Shown: piece after piece, positions 8,621 to 16,998 of the stretch
Layout: each line of letters opens with the position of its first letter
How positions within the stretch are numbered: position 1 is the stretch's first letter
Origin: Chryseobacterium gleum
GTDB taxonomy: Bacteria; Bacteroidota; Bacteroidia; Flavobacteriales; Weeksellaceae
Assembly: GCF_900636535.1 (NCBI RefSeq)
Contig: NZ_LR134289.1
Location: 3,427,001-3,491,000, forward strand
Direction: 5' to 3'
DNA: 64,000 nucleotides
Notes under the pieces: model-generated
The model's database searches: none
What the model was told of the DNA's origin: nothing
Seen by the model: only the letters and a program-made list of their open reading frames with translations
Translations under genes and position numbers: made by a program

Positions 8621-9328
8621 TTATGCTTTTTTCAATACATAGCCCATTCCTATCACGGTATGAATCAGTTTATTATCTTCCTGATTATCCAGCTTTTTCC
8701 TTAAATAGTTAACGTACACATCCACCACATTGGTGCCTAGCTCATAATTTACTCCCCACACCGCATCAAGAATTTCAGCTCTGGAAATTACTTTTTCAGG
8801 GTTATTCAAAAAATACAGCAGTAATTTATATTCTGTGGAAGTGAGTGAAATCTCTTCTCCTCCGCGTGTTACTTTCTTGGTATAATCATTCACGATCAGA
8901 TCCGAAAACTGAAATACATGTTCATTATCCGGCTCCGGTTCAGCGATTTCCTGTGGCCCATTGTTGTTGCTTCTTCTCAGCAAAGATTTAACACGAGCCA
9001 CCAGCTCAATAAATTTGAAAGGCTTTACCAGATAATCGTCTCCGCCACTTTCCAGTCCCAGAACTATATTTTCAGAAGTCCCCAGGGCGGTCAGAAACAG
9101 AATAGGAACACTCTGATTGGTTTTTCTTATCTCTTTACACACGTCCAGACCATTCATTTCCGGAAGCATAATGTCTAAAATGACCAGATCGAAATCATTA
9201 GCCTGCACCAGCTGCACTCCTGTACGGCCGTCAAATGCTACAGAAATTTCATATCCGTTTTCCTGAAGTCCCTTTTTAATAAAGGATACCACACTGGTCT
9301 CGTCTTCGATAAGAATAATTTTTTTCAT
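8621..9328 (-). CDS. OmpR/PhoB-family response regulator
   Basis: The 235-residue protein has a receiver domain (acidic pair in LIEDE, phospho-acceptor Asp52 in VILDIMLP, conserved Thr in FLTALG, Lys in LVKPF) and a C-terminal winged-helix DNA-binding domain (LTSTEYKLLLYFLNNPEKVISR, VVDVYVNYLRKKLD, IGMGYVL). It is first in the pair, 3 bases ahead of the kinase gene, the usual order. It acts as a transcription factor; targets are not evident from the context. Confidence 0.95.
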   Translation of the reverse strand: MKKIILIEDETSVVSFIKKGLQENGYEISVAFDGRTGVQLVQANDFDLVILDIMLPEMNGLDVCKEIRKTNQSVPILFLTALGTSENIVLGLESGGDDYLVKPFKFIELVARVKSLLRRSNNNGPQEIAEPEPDNEHVFQFSDLIVNDYTKKVTRGGEEISLTSTEYKLLLYFLNNPEKVISRAEILDAVWGVNYELGTNVVDVYVNYLRKKLDNQEDNKLIHTVIGMGYVLKKA

Positions 9329-9348
9329 AAATGAAATAAGGAGTTTTA

Positions 9349-9356
9349 CAAAAATA
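9349..9356 (-). promoter_or_regulatory. Bacteroidota -7 box (TATTTTTG) for the two-component operon
   Basis: TATTTTTG on the minus strand, 20 bases upstream of the response-regulator ATG, matches TAnnTTTG; the leader would be about 14 bases. Confidence 0.5.
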
Positions 9357-9508
9357 GGGAAATTTTCCTGGGGAGAAAAGGAAGCCTAATGGCAGGATCG
9401 TGAACCGGCAAATCTGCAAAACCACTTTTAACGATACCGTGTTCTGTCTTAATAATAATTTTCAATGAATTGATTCCTTTCCCCTATCTAAACTCTATAG
9501 AATAATAT

Positions 9509-9516
9509 TACCTTTG
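9509..9516 (+). promoter_or_regulatory. Bacteroidota -7 box (TACCTTTG) for the XRE-cupin regulator
   Basis: TACCTTTG matches TAnnTTTG and lies 48 bases upstream of the ATG at 9565. No matching -33 element was found at the usual distance. Confidence 0.5.
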
Positions 9517-9564
9517 TTCTTAATATAATGGTGAAAAAATAATCACGGTTAAATTGCACACAGT

Positions 9565-10134
9565 ATGAATGACTTTTTAATAGGTATCGGCAAGAGATTA
9601 AAAGATATTAGAAAAAAGAATAATTTAACCATCAACGAACTGGCTTTCAAAGCGAATGTGAGCAATGGTCTTGTTTCCAGGATTGAAAATGGAAGAACGA
9701 TTCCTTCACTTCCTGTTCTCTTAGATTTGATCCAGTCGCTGGAGATTGATGCCAGTTATTTTTTTGAAGGGGTTGAGAAAAAATCCAACGCCAAATTCAT
9801 TTATGTTCCGAAAGAAAGTCAGCAAGTCATTGAAAAAGAAGTAGAAGCAGAAGGGTTCAGGTATATGCACATCTTCAGCAAAAGTCTTCATTCTTTAGGA
9901 TTTGAAGCCGTTCTACTGACTCTTGAACCTAATTCTAAAAGGGAAAAAGTAATTACGGACGCCTGGGAATTCAAGTATATCCTTAAAGGAGAAGTAAAAT
10001 ACGTAATTGATAATGAAGAAGTCAGTTTAAAAGAAGGGGATTCTTTGTATTTCAACGGTAAGTTTCCTCACGTTCCGGTAAGCATCAGTAATGAGAGCTG
10101 TGTGATGCTTGTTCTTTATTTTTATACGGCTTAA
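9565..10134 (+). CDS. XRE-family regulator with C-terminal cupin sensor
   Basis: The 189-residue protein has an N-terminal helix-turn-helix (about 8-62: GKRLKDIRKKNNLTINELA, VSNGLVSRIENGRTIPSLP) and a C-terminal cupin (about 110-185: WEFKYILKGEVKYVIDNEE, LKEGDSLYFNGKFPH). Regulators of this design usually bind a small metabolite in the cupin and control nearby catabolic or transport genes. It is the last gene before the phosphonate-type operon on the same strand, separated by a 543-base gap, so it is a candidate regulator of that operon. That link is inference. Confidence 0.9.
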   Translation: MNDFLIGIGKRLKDIRKKNNLTINELAFKANVSNGLVSRIENGRTIPSLPVLLDLIQSLEIDASYFFEGVEKKSNAKFIYVPKESQQVIEKEVEAEGFRYMHIFSKSLHSLGFEAVLLTLEPNSKREKVITDAWEFKYILKGEVKYVIDNEEVSLKEGDSLYFNGKFPHVPVSISNESCVMLVLYFYTA

Positions 10135-10677
10135 CTGCATTCTTTTTTAACGCAAAGTTTTACTATTTAAACTTCATACTTTTAAGGGAGCAAAGAATGG
10201 AATCAATTTCATTGATTCTTTCTAAGCGTATGCATAATACTAACGCTTTATCAGCGACAGCGTCGTAATCTTTGCACACTTATAATTTGGCGTTATAATT
10301 ATTAAACTTTGCATTTACATCTTATTCCAATTTTTACATCATTCTTCAATTTTGGATTTCCGAAACACATAAAAGTTTACAAATATGCAACTTTTGTTTT
10401 TCGGTTTTCTTGTAAAATGAACGAAATATGAACTAAAATAAGCCTTTTTTCAGCTAGTTTCTACTCCTGTTATTTTTGGTAAATATAGTACTAAAAACTT
10501 TGAAACAGTCACTTTAAAGCTTGTTTTATTGAATTTTCAAAGGTTAACTTCTATTGGTTTTAAAGTAAAAAAATCGTAACAAACCGTGCTTATTTGTTAA
10601 ACAATACTTAATACAAAATATTTATATATATTAAAATTATTAGCGTGATTTGCATAAAAAATTTAATATATGTAAAA
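10135..10677 (+). other. Long intergenic leader in front of the phosphonate-type operon
   Basis: No coding frame of note. The first 150 bases contain an imperfect palindromic stretch, including a perfect 8-bp inverted repeat GAATCAAT/ATTGATTC at 10200-10218, followed by CGCTTTATCAGCGACAGCG. Its AACGCAAAG-like ends look like an interspersed intergenic repeat. The remaining ~380 bases are very AT-rich; I found no TAnnTTTG box and no recognisable riboswitch. Confidence 0.4.
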
Positions 10678-13503
10678 ATGAAAACAAAATTAGAGAAATT
10701 ATTCACCCTTGTTTTTGTCTGTTTCATAGTCTTTGTTTCAGCGCAACAACAGTTAATTATAGGAACTGTTCTTGACGACAGCCAGCCTCTCCCCGGGGCC
10801 ACCATCAAAATAAAAGGCTTATCAAAAAATATAACGACTGATATTGAAGGAAAATTTACCATCAACGATATTAAAGAAGGCCAATACACGTTACAAATCA
10901 GCTATATAGGATATGAATCTTCAGATATTACTATTGATCTGAAACCGGAACAGACGCTTGACTTAGGAATTATCAAACTATCCCAACCCAGAAAAAATAT
11001 TGACGAAATTGTCGTTACCGGAACGTTGAAAAATACGGAAGCAAGAGCTTTAAACCTTCAGAAAAATGCCATCAACATTACCAATGTAATCGCTTCAGAC
11101 GGAATCGGAAAGCTGCCGGACAGAAATGCAGCCGAAACCGTACAGCGTGTACAGGGAGTTTCTATTGAAAGAGACCAGGGAGAAGGAAGGTTTGTTTCCC
11201 TGAGAGGACTTCCGCCATTCTGGGCATCCACAACCATTAATGGAAACAGACTTCCCACCGCAGAGGAGGAAACAACTTCCAGAGCAACAGCATTTGATTT
11301 CTTTCCTACAGAACTGATCTCCTATGTACATGTAAACAAGTCTTTTACTCCGGATATAGAAGCAGACGGTATAGGCGGCGGTGTCAATTTTATCACCAAA
11401 ACGCCGCCGATGAAAACAGAGTTCAAAGCCACTGTAGGAAGCGGCTATAATGCAAAGTCTGATAAAGGAGTTTACAACCTTGGATTTTTATATGGAGGAA
11501 GAACAAAGGATAAAAAATTCGGGTATCTATTCAACTTTGCGCATTTTATCAGAAACTGGTCTACAGATAATTTTGAAGCAAGAAGAAGTGGTGACGAAGG
11601 GGTTTTCAGGCTGGAACTTCGTGATTATAACGGTGTTAGAAAAACAACAGGAATCAATACTGCTTTTGAATACGTACTATCTCCAAAAACAACTTTCTAT
11701 TTAAAAGGAATGTATGGTACCTTATCGGATGACGAGACCCATTACAAACATAGAATCCGGTTTGATAAGTTCAGCAGTGCGAACAATACCGCAAGAGTGG
11801 AGCTTCAGAATATCCACAATTTACTGATAACAGAACTTACTTCTGTTTCTTTGGGAGCAGTTCATAACTTAAATAAAGGAAAAATCGACTGGGATCTCTC
11901 TTATTATGACAACAAATTTAAGTACGGCAATATCCCTGATAAACAGAACAATTCTTACTATGTCATCAAGTACACTCAATCTGGAGTAGGCATCAATCCT
12001 GATTATATTTCAAATCATGGAAATGGTCCGAGAGCTTATTGGAAAGCTGACGGTGGAAAATTAGATTATAAAAATCCGGATGCTTTATTTGGTTTCTATA
12101 GTGATCCGAACTTTAAAATGGATGCTTCTCAGATGAGATTTACAGATCTTGAATTTTATAAAGTCTTTGTAGAGGAAAAGGATAAAATCGTAGCGGCTTT
12201 CAACCATGAAATCAATGTTTCTGAGAAACTGACTTTAAAATATGGTTTTAAATACCGTGATAAGGAACGTAATGCAAAATTCTCCGATATTTTCTACAAC
12301 TGGAGCAGCGGAACAGCACCTCTTCTGTCGGATTATTCTCAATATATCACAACACAGCCCAACGGCCCGAAATATTTAAGCGAAATGAATGCCCACATCG
12401 GCAATACTTTCGGTCCGGTACTTTCAACCAATGGAATGAATCAGTTTTGGTTTCAGAATCAGGGAAACCTGAAGATCAACAGTGCTGATTCTGAAGCATT
12501 GGAATACAATAAAGCATTAGGAAGAAACTTTGATGTGTTTGAGAAACATGCGGATGCTTATGGAATGGCAACCTATAAACTGAATGATAAAATCATCATT
12601 TTAGGAGGAATCAGATTATCAAATACGAATACCAAAGTAAGAGGATACAGCGTGAATGATAACGTCCTCACACCGGTAGAAAATACCAAAAACTATCTGG
12701 CTGTTCTTCCGATGATTCATTTAAAATATACGTTGAACGATAAAACCAATCTTCGCTTTGCTGCGACAAGAACTTTTTCAAGACCTAATTTTGGCGACCT
12801 GACTCCGGGAGGAACTTATATTGAAGCAGACAATGAGTTCAAAGGCGGAAACCCAAATCTTAATCCTACGTATTCTTTGAATTTTGACCTGATGGGAGAA
12901 TATTACTTTTCCAATGTCGGGATTCTGAGTGGTGGTGTCTTCTATAAATCAATTACTGATCCTATTTTCCAGGACTCTTTTATCGGAAATTATAACGGAA
13001 TCAACGGCGTACAATTCACAGCTCCTAATAATGGAAAAGCAGCATGGCTAGGAGGAATTGAGTTGGGAATTAATAAAAGATTTGACTTCCTTCCAGGGTT
13101 TCTACAATATTTCGGAGTACAATTGAATGCTACCTTCATGACCTCTGAAATGGAAAAGCCAGGCGGAAGAAAAGTAGCTCTTCCCTATCAGGCCAAAGAA
13201 TTGTACAATGCACAGCTTTTCTTTGAGAAAAAAGGATTCAATGCAAGACTGGCTTACAACTACAAAGGAAAATATGCGGTAGAATATGCTGAGGAGGATA
13301 TTAACGATTCTTATTATGGTAAATACAGCAATCTGGATTTCGGAGGTTCTTATCAGTTTACCAAATACCTGACTTTGTATGCGGATGTGAACAATATTCT
13401 TAACAAACCACTGATTTATCACTTCGGAAAAAGCGAAGACCGTCCTGAACAGGTGGAATATTATGGAGTACGATTCAATCTTGGAATAAAACTGAATTTC
13501 TAA
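10678..13503 (+). CDS. TonB-dependent outer-membrane receptor (first gene of the phosphonate-type operon)
   Basis: The product is about 941 residues from the ATG at 10678. It has a signal peptide ending VSAQ, a carboxypeptidase-regulatory-like domain (about 25-105, IIGTVLDDSQPLPGATIKIKG), a plug domain (about 120-240, IGKLPDRNAAETVQRVQGVSIERD, FVSLRGLP) and a 22-strand-type barrel ending in YYGVRFNLGIKLNF. The plug signature is that of the Caulobacter-type TonB receptor group. It would import an energy-dependent substrate across the outer membrane. The next gene starts 9 bases on, so the substrate is probably the compound processed by the downstream oxidoreductase and HAD hydrolase. An in-frame non-ATG start 33 bases upstream is less likely. 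Confidence 0.92.
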   Translation: MKTKLEKLFTLVFVCFIVFVSAQQQLIIGTVLDDSQPLPGATIKIKGLSKNITTDIEGKFTINDIKEGQYTLQISYIGYESSDITIDLKPEQTLDLGIIKLSQPRKNIDEIVVTGTLKNTEARALNLQKNAINITNVIASDGIGKLPDRNAAETVQRVQGVSIERDQGEGRFVSLRGLPPFWASTTINGNRLPTAEEETTSRATAFDFFPTELISYVHVNKSFTPDIEADGIGGGVNFITKTPPMKTEFKATVGSGYNAKSDKGVYNLGFLYGGRTKDKKFGYLFNFAHFIRNWSTDNFEARRSGDEGVFRLELRDYNGVRKTTGINTAFEYVLSPKTTFYLKGMYGTLSDDETHYKHRIRFDKFSSANNTARVELQNIHNLLITELTSVSLGAVHNLNKGKIDWDLSYYDNKFKYGNIPDKQNNSYYVIKYTQSGVGINPDYISNHGNGPRAYWKADGGKLDYKNPDALFGFYSDPNFKMDASQMRFTDLEFYKVFVEEKDKIVAAFNHEINVSEKLTLKYGFKYRDKERNAKFSDIFYNWSSGTAPLLSDYSQYITTQPNGPKYLSEMNAHIGNTFGPVLSTNGMNQFWFQNQGNLKINSADSEALEYNKALGRNFDVFEKHADAYGMATYKLNDKIIILGGIRLSNTNTKVRGYSVNDNVLTPVENTKNYLAVLPMIHLKYTLNDKTNLRFAATRTFSRPNFGDLTPGGTYIEADNEFKGGNPNLNPTYSLNFDLMGEYYFSNVGILSGGVFYKSITDPIFQDSFIGNYNGINGVQFTAPNNGKAAWLGGIELGINKRFDFLPGFLQYFGVQLNATFMTSEMEKPGGRKVALPYQAKELYNAQLFFEKKGFNARLAYNYKGKYAVEYAEEDINDSYYGKYSNLDFGGSYQFTKYLTLYADVNNILNKPLIYHFGKSEDRPEQVEYYGVRFNLGIKLNF

Positions 13504-13512
13504 ACCATTATC

Positions 13513-14811
13513 ATGGCCAGAACCATCAATAAAAAAACATTAGTAACACTGAAGGCCGCATTTGCTGCTTTCGGTGTTTACTTCTGCATGTACGGTTTCA
13601 GGAAACCTTTTACCGTAGCTTCTTTCGAAGGACTTTCTTATTTCGGGATAGATTATAAGATTCTGATTATCATTGCGCAGGCAGTAGGATATTTTATCTC
13701 AAAATTCATTGGAATCAAATTTATTTCGGAACTGAAACCTCAGAAAAGAATCACTTATCTCTTTACTTTCATTGCTATTGCTGAGCTTGCTTTGTTAGGG
13801 TTTGCTGTGGTTCCTGCTCCTTACAATATTCTGTTTATGTTGATCAACGGGATTCCGCTGGGAATGATCTGGGGAATTGTTTTCTCTTATATTGAAGGAC
13901 GAAAAACCACCGAAATCATCGGATTATTTTTATGTTCAAGCTTTGTGGTTTCTTCAGGTTTTACAAAATCTGTAGGAAAATTTCTGATGGATACTTTTTC
14001 CATTTCAGAATTCTGGATGCCTTTTTCAGCCGGACTTATTTTCATTATTCCTCTGATTCTTTTCGGATTATTGCTTGAAAGAATTCCCCAACCTTCAGAG
14101 GAAGATATTTTGCTTAAAAACAAGAGACAACCTTTGAATGGATCAGAAAGAAAAGCTTTGATCCAGCAGTTTTTTGTTCCGATTGTATGTATCATTTTTT
14201 TATATATCAGTTTAACGGTTTTAAGGGATTTCAGAGATAATTTTAACCGTGAGATCTGGGACGGACTGAATTTTACTTTTGACAGTTCGATTTTCACTTT
14301 AACGGAAATTCCTATCGCCGTAATGGTTTTGGTGATCTTAAGCTTTATGGTAAAAGTAAAAAACAATAAAAAGGCATTTGCTTATTATCATTATATCCTT
14401 TTTGCAGGCATTCTTACGGTAGGACTTTCTACGTATCTGTTTCAGCAAGGTTCTCTGTCGCCTTTTTTATGGATGACGGTTTCAGGCTTCGGAATGTACA
14501 TTTGCTATATTCCTTTCAACGGAATTTATTTTGACCGGATGATTGCCGCTTTTGAAATTAAGGGAAATGTAGGTTTTCTGATCTATATTGTAGATTCTTT
14601 TGGTTACCTGGGAAGTGTTCTTATTCTTTTGTATAAAAATTTCGGTTCAGCTCGGACTTCCTGGCTAAATTTCTATATCCAATTAAATTATATTATCACC
14701 ATAGCGGTTTTCGTTCTTTCCGTGATTGCTTTTCTGGCCTTCAGAAAAAAGTCAAAACCCAAATCTAAATCTAATCAATTCATCAATTTCGATACGTCGA
14801 AAATTTTATAA
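13513..14811 (+). CDS. DUF5690 family MFS-like membrane transporter
   Basis: The 432-residue protein has about twelve hydrophobic segments. N-terminal KAAFAAFGVYFCMYGFRKPFTVASF and the GIPLGMIWGIVFSYIEGRKTTE loop are typical of DUF5690, an MFS-related family of Bacteroidota. It most likely moves a small solute across the inner membrane. It sits 9 bases after the TonB receptor and 11 bases before the FAD oxidoreductase, so it is the natural inner-membrane partner of the receptor. The charged C-terminal tail (KKSKPKSKSN) is cytosolic. No substrate is known to me for the family. Confidence 0.88.
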   Translation: MARTINKKTLVTLKAAFAAFGVYFCMYGFRKPFTVASFEGLSYFGIDYKILIIIAQAVGYFISKFIGIKFISELKPQKRITYLFTFIAIAELALLGFAVVPAPYNILFMLINGIPLGMIWGIVFSYIEGRKTTEIIGLFLCSSFVVSSGFTKSVGKFLMDTFSISEFWMPFSAGLIFIIPLILFGLLLERIPQPSEEDILLKNKRQPLNGSERKALIQQFFVPIVCIIFLYISLTVLRDFRDNFNREIWDGLNFTFDSSIFTLTEIPIAVMVLVILSFMVKVKNNKKAFAYYHYILFAGILTVGLSTYLFQQGSLSPFLWMTVSGFGMYICYIPFNGIYFDRMIAAFEIKGNVGFLIYIVDSFGYLGSVLILLYKNFGSARTSWLNFYIQLNYIITIAVFVLSVIAFLAFRKKSKPKSKSNQFINFDTSKIL

Positions 14812-14822
14812 ACTATAGTACA

Positions 14823-15977
14823 ATGACAACAAAATTTGATTTACTCGTTGTAGGAGGTGGAATTTTAGGAACATTCCATGCTTATCATGCGCTGAAGAAA
14901 AATCTTAAGATAGCTTTACTGGAAAGAAATTCTGTTCCTCAGGGTGCCACGGTAAGAAATTTCGGACAGGTAGTACCTTCCGGAATGGATCTTAAATGGC
15001 AGAACTTCGGGAGAGAAAGTCTTGCCATCTACAATGAACTTCATGATCAGGCAGACCTTACCATCAGGCAAAATGGCTCCATCTATATTGCTTCAAATGA
15101 CGAAGAGCTTCAATTGATTGAAGAGCTATATGAAATCAACAGAAATAATGATTACGAATCTGTTTTATTATCCAAAAATGACTGCATCAAGAAATTTGAC
15201 GGTCTTCGTTCAGACTATTGCAAAGGTGGTTTGTTTTTCCCCCAGGAACTTTCTGTAGATTCTGCAGATATGATTGTAAAACTTCACAAGCTGCTTCAGA
15301 AAAAATTGGGATTACAGATCTTCTACAATACAAATGTACTGGAAACCCATGAAGATGATCAGAAATGTATAGCGGTAACAGCTGATGGAACGGAATTTAA
15401 TGCTTCTAAAATCATCATCTGCGGTGGACACGAGTTCAAAACTTTATATCCTAAAGTATTCAATGACAGTAATCTGGAAGTGAGTAAACTTCAGATGCTT
15501 CAAACAAAGCCGCAGGGCATTTATTCGCTTCACGGAAATATTCTTACAGGTCTTTCTGTGAGAAGATATGAGTCTTTCAGTGAGTGTCCTTCTTTTCAGA
15601 AAATCAAGGCTTTAGAAGATCCCAATTCATTCGAAAAGAAATATGGTGTTCATATTTTATTCAAGCAAGCTCTTGACGGTTCTGTCATCATAGGAGATTC
15701 TCACGAATATGCAGATGCTAAAAATGCAGATGATCTGGGATATGATCTTAATATGGAGATTGATGAATTCCTGATTCTTGAGGCTAAAAAAATTATTGAT
15801 CTTCCTACGTATGAAATTCAGAGAAGATGGTTCGGAATCTATTCTCAGTGCAAAACAAAAGATATTTTTGAGCACAGCCCATCTGCCAATATTCATATTG
15901 TAACAGGGATCGGAGGAAAAGGAATGACGGGAAGCGGTGGCTTTTCCAAATTTAATATTGAAAAAATTTACGCATAA
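14823..15977 (+). CDS. TIGR03364-type FAD-dependent oxidoreductase (predicted aminophosphonate oxidase)
   Basis: The 384-residue protein begins with a Rossmann FAD site (LLVVGGGILGTFHAYHALKK, residues 7-26) and has the DAO-type fold, with a C-terminal FAD loop (VTGIGGKGMTGSGG). It resembles the TIGR03364 clade, which is defined by its association with phosphonatase-like HAD proteins and proposed to deaminate an aminophosphonate oxidatively. The next gene, 7 bases downstream, encodes exactly such a HAD protein. No PhnW transaminase gene is present in the window, so this enzyme would supply the phosphono-aldehyde. Substrate assignment is inference from context. Confidence 0.88.
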   Translation: MTTKFDLLVVGGGILGTFHAYHALKKNLKIALLERNSVPQGATVRNFGQVVPSGMDLKWQNFGRESLAIYNELHDQADLTIRQNGSIYIASNDEELQLIEELYEINRNNDYESVLLSKNDCIKKFDGLRSDYCKGGLFFPQELSVDSADMIVKLHKLLQKKLGLQIFYNTNVLETHEDDQKCIAVTADGTEFNASKIIICGGHEFKTLYPKVFNDSNLEVSKLQMLQTKPQGIYSLHGNILTGLSVRRYESFSECPSFQKIKALEDPNSFEKKYGVHILFKQALDGSVIIGDSHEYADAKNADDLGYDLNMEIDEFLILEAKKIIDLPTYEIQRRWFGIYSQCKTKDIFEHSPSANIHIVTGIGGKGMTGSGGFSKFNIEKIYA

Positions 15978-15984
15978 AATTCAA

Positions 15985-16653
15985 ATGAAAAATATAGAAT
16001 TACTCGTTCTGGATATGGCCGGAACAACAATTGATGAGGATAATGTAGTTTACAAAACGCTTACTAAAGCTGTGAATGATTACGGCTATGTGGTAAGCCT
16101 GGAAAAAGTATTATCCAGCTGTGCCGGAATGGAAAAACTTGAAGCTATCACAAGTCTTTTAAAAGAAATCAATGGGAACGAAGAAGATGCTCCTGCTATT
16201 TTTGAGAATTTTTCTGACCAGCTGAAAGAATCTTATCAAAATCTGGATGTAAAACCAATCAACGGAACGGAAGACTTCTTATTGAATATGAAAGCTCAAA
16301 ACAAGAAAATCGTTTTGAATACAGGCTATACATCAGAAATCGCCCATCAGCTTTTGGATAAACTCAACTGGAAAGAAAGTATTCATTTTGATGCTTTAAT
16401 TACCGCTGATGATGTTTCAGAAAGCCGTCCAAGCCCTGAAATGATTCATCTTGCGATGAAGAAATTTAATATCACTGAGGCTCATAAAGTGTTAAAAGCA
16501 GGGGATTCTGTGATTGATATTGAAGAGGGAAAAAATGCAGGTTGCGGATTAACAGTAGCGGTTCTTTCCGGAGCTCAAAGTAAATCAGAGCTTGAAAAGG
16601 CAGCTCCCGATTATATTCTGAATACCATTTCTGAGGCTGAAGGTATTCTTTAA
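15985..16653 (+). CDS. Phosphonatase-like HAD hydrolase (PhnX-related, TIGR03351-type)
   Basis: The 222-residue protein starts at the ATG in 15985 (MKNIELLVLDMAGTTIDED); an in-frame upstream codon overlaps the previous gene. HAD motif I is DMAGT, the DxAGT variant of phosphonatases (nucleophile Asp10). A cap-domain Lys51 lies in GMEKLEAI, 41 residues after the nucleophile, the same spacing as Asp12 to Lys53 of Bacillus cereus phosphonatase, where the Lys forms the Schiff base. Motif III has Arg (ESRPSP) instead of Lys, and motif IV is AGDSVIDIEEG. Expected reaction: C-P bond cleavage of phosphonoacetaldehyde or a hydroxylated analogue to phosphate and an aldehyde. Confidence 0.9.
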   Translation: MKNIELLVLDMAGTTIDEDNVVYKTLTKAVNDYGYVVSLEKVLSSCAGMEKLEAITSLLKEINGNEEDAPAIFENFSDQLKESYQNLDVKPINGTEDFLLNMKAQNKKIVLNTGYTSEIAHQLLDKLNWKESIHFDALITADDVSESRPSPEMIHLAMKKFNITEAHKVLKAGDSVIDIEEGKNAGCGLTVAVLSGAQSKSELEKAAPDYILNTISEAEGIL

Positions 16654-16998
16654 ACACTTTTCAGATTATTTTTAAATACTTCTTGACACAAATGTTTTCA
16701 TGGTTCTTCTATTGGAAATGTTTGTGTTTTTACCACCCTGTCAAAAATTCTTTGAATTTTCGACAGCTCTCCAGAGGAGGGGAATGTAGTACGGATCATT
16801 AGGTATTTGTTATAACCTAAATTTCCAGAAACCTTTTGTGATCCTCTATTCACAAAGCATGTAACTTAAAATAAACAAGGTCATTTTCTTTTGTGACTTT
16901 TGTGGTTCGTTTCAAAGTTTTTCCTGTTAACTTTTTAATTATCAATAAATTAACTTTCAGTTCACGAATGTTTACAATTCTAAAAACCCTTTTTTCCC
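16654..16998 (+). other. Intergenic region between the phosphonatase-like gene and the secreted phosphodiesterase
   Basis: No gene found. It holds a TAACTTTC sequence (near 16950) that resembles a -7 box, which would give the phosphodiesterase gene its own promoter. I see no strong terminator hairpin. Confidence 0.3.
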
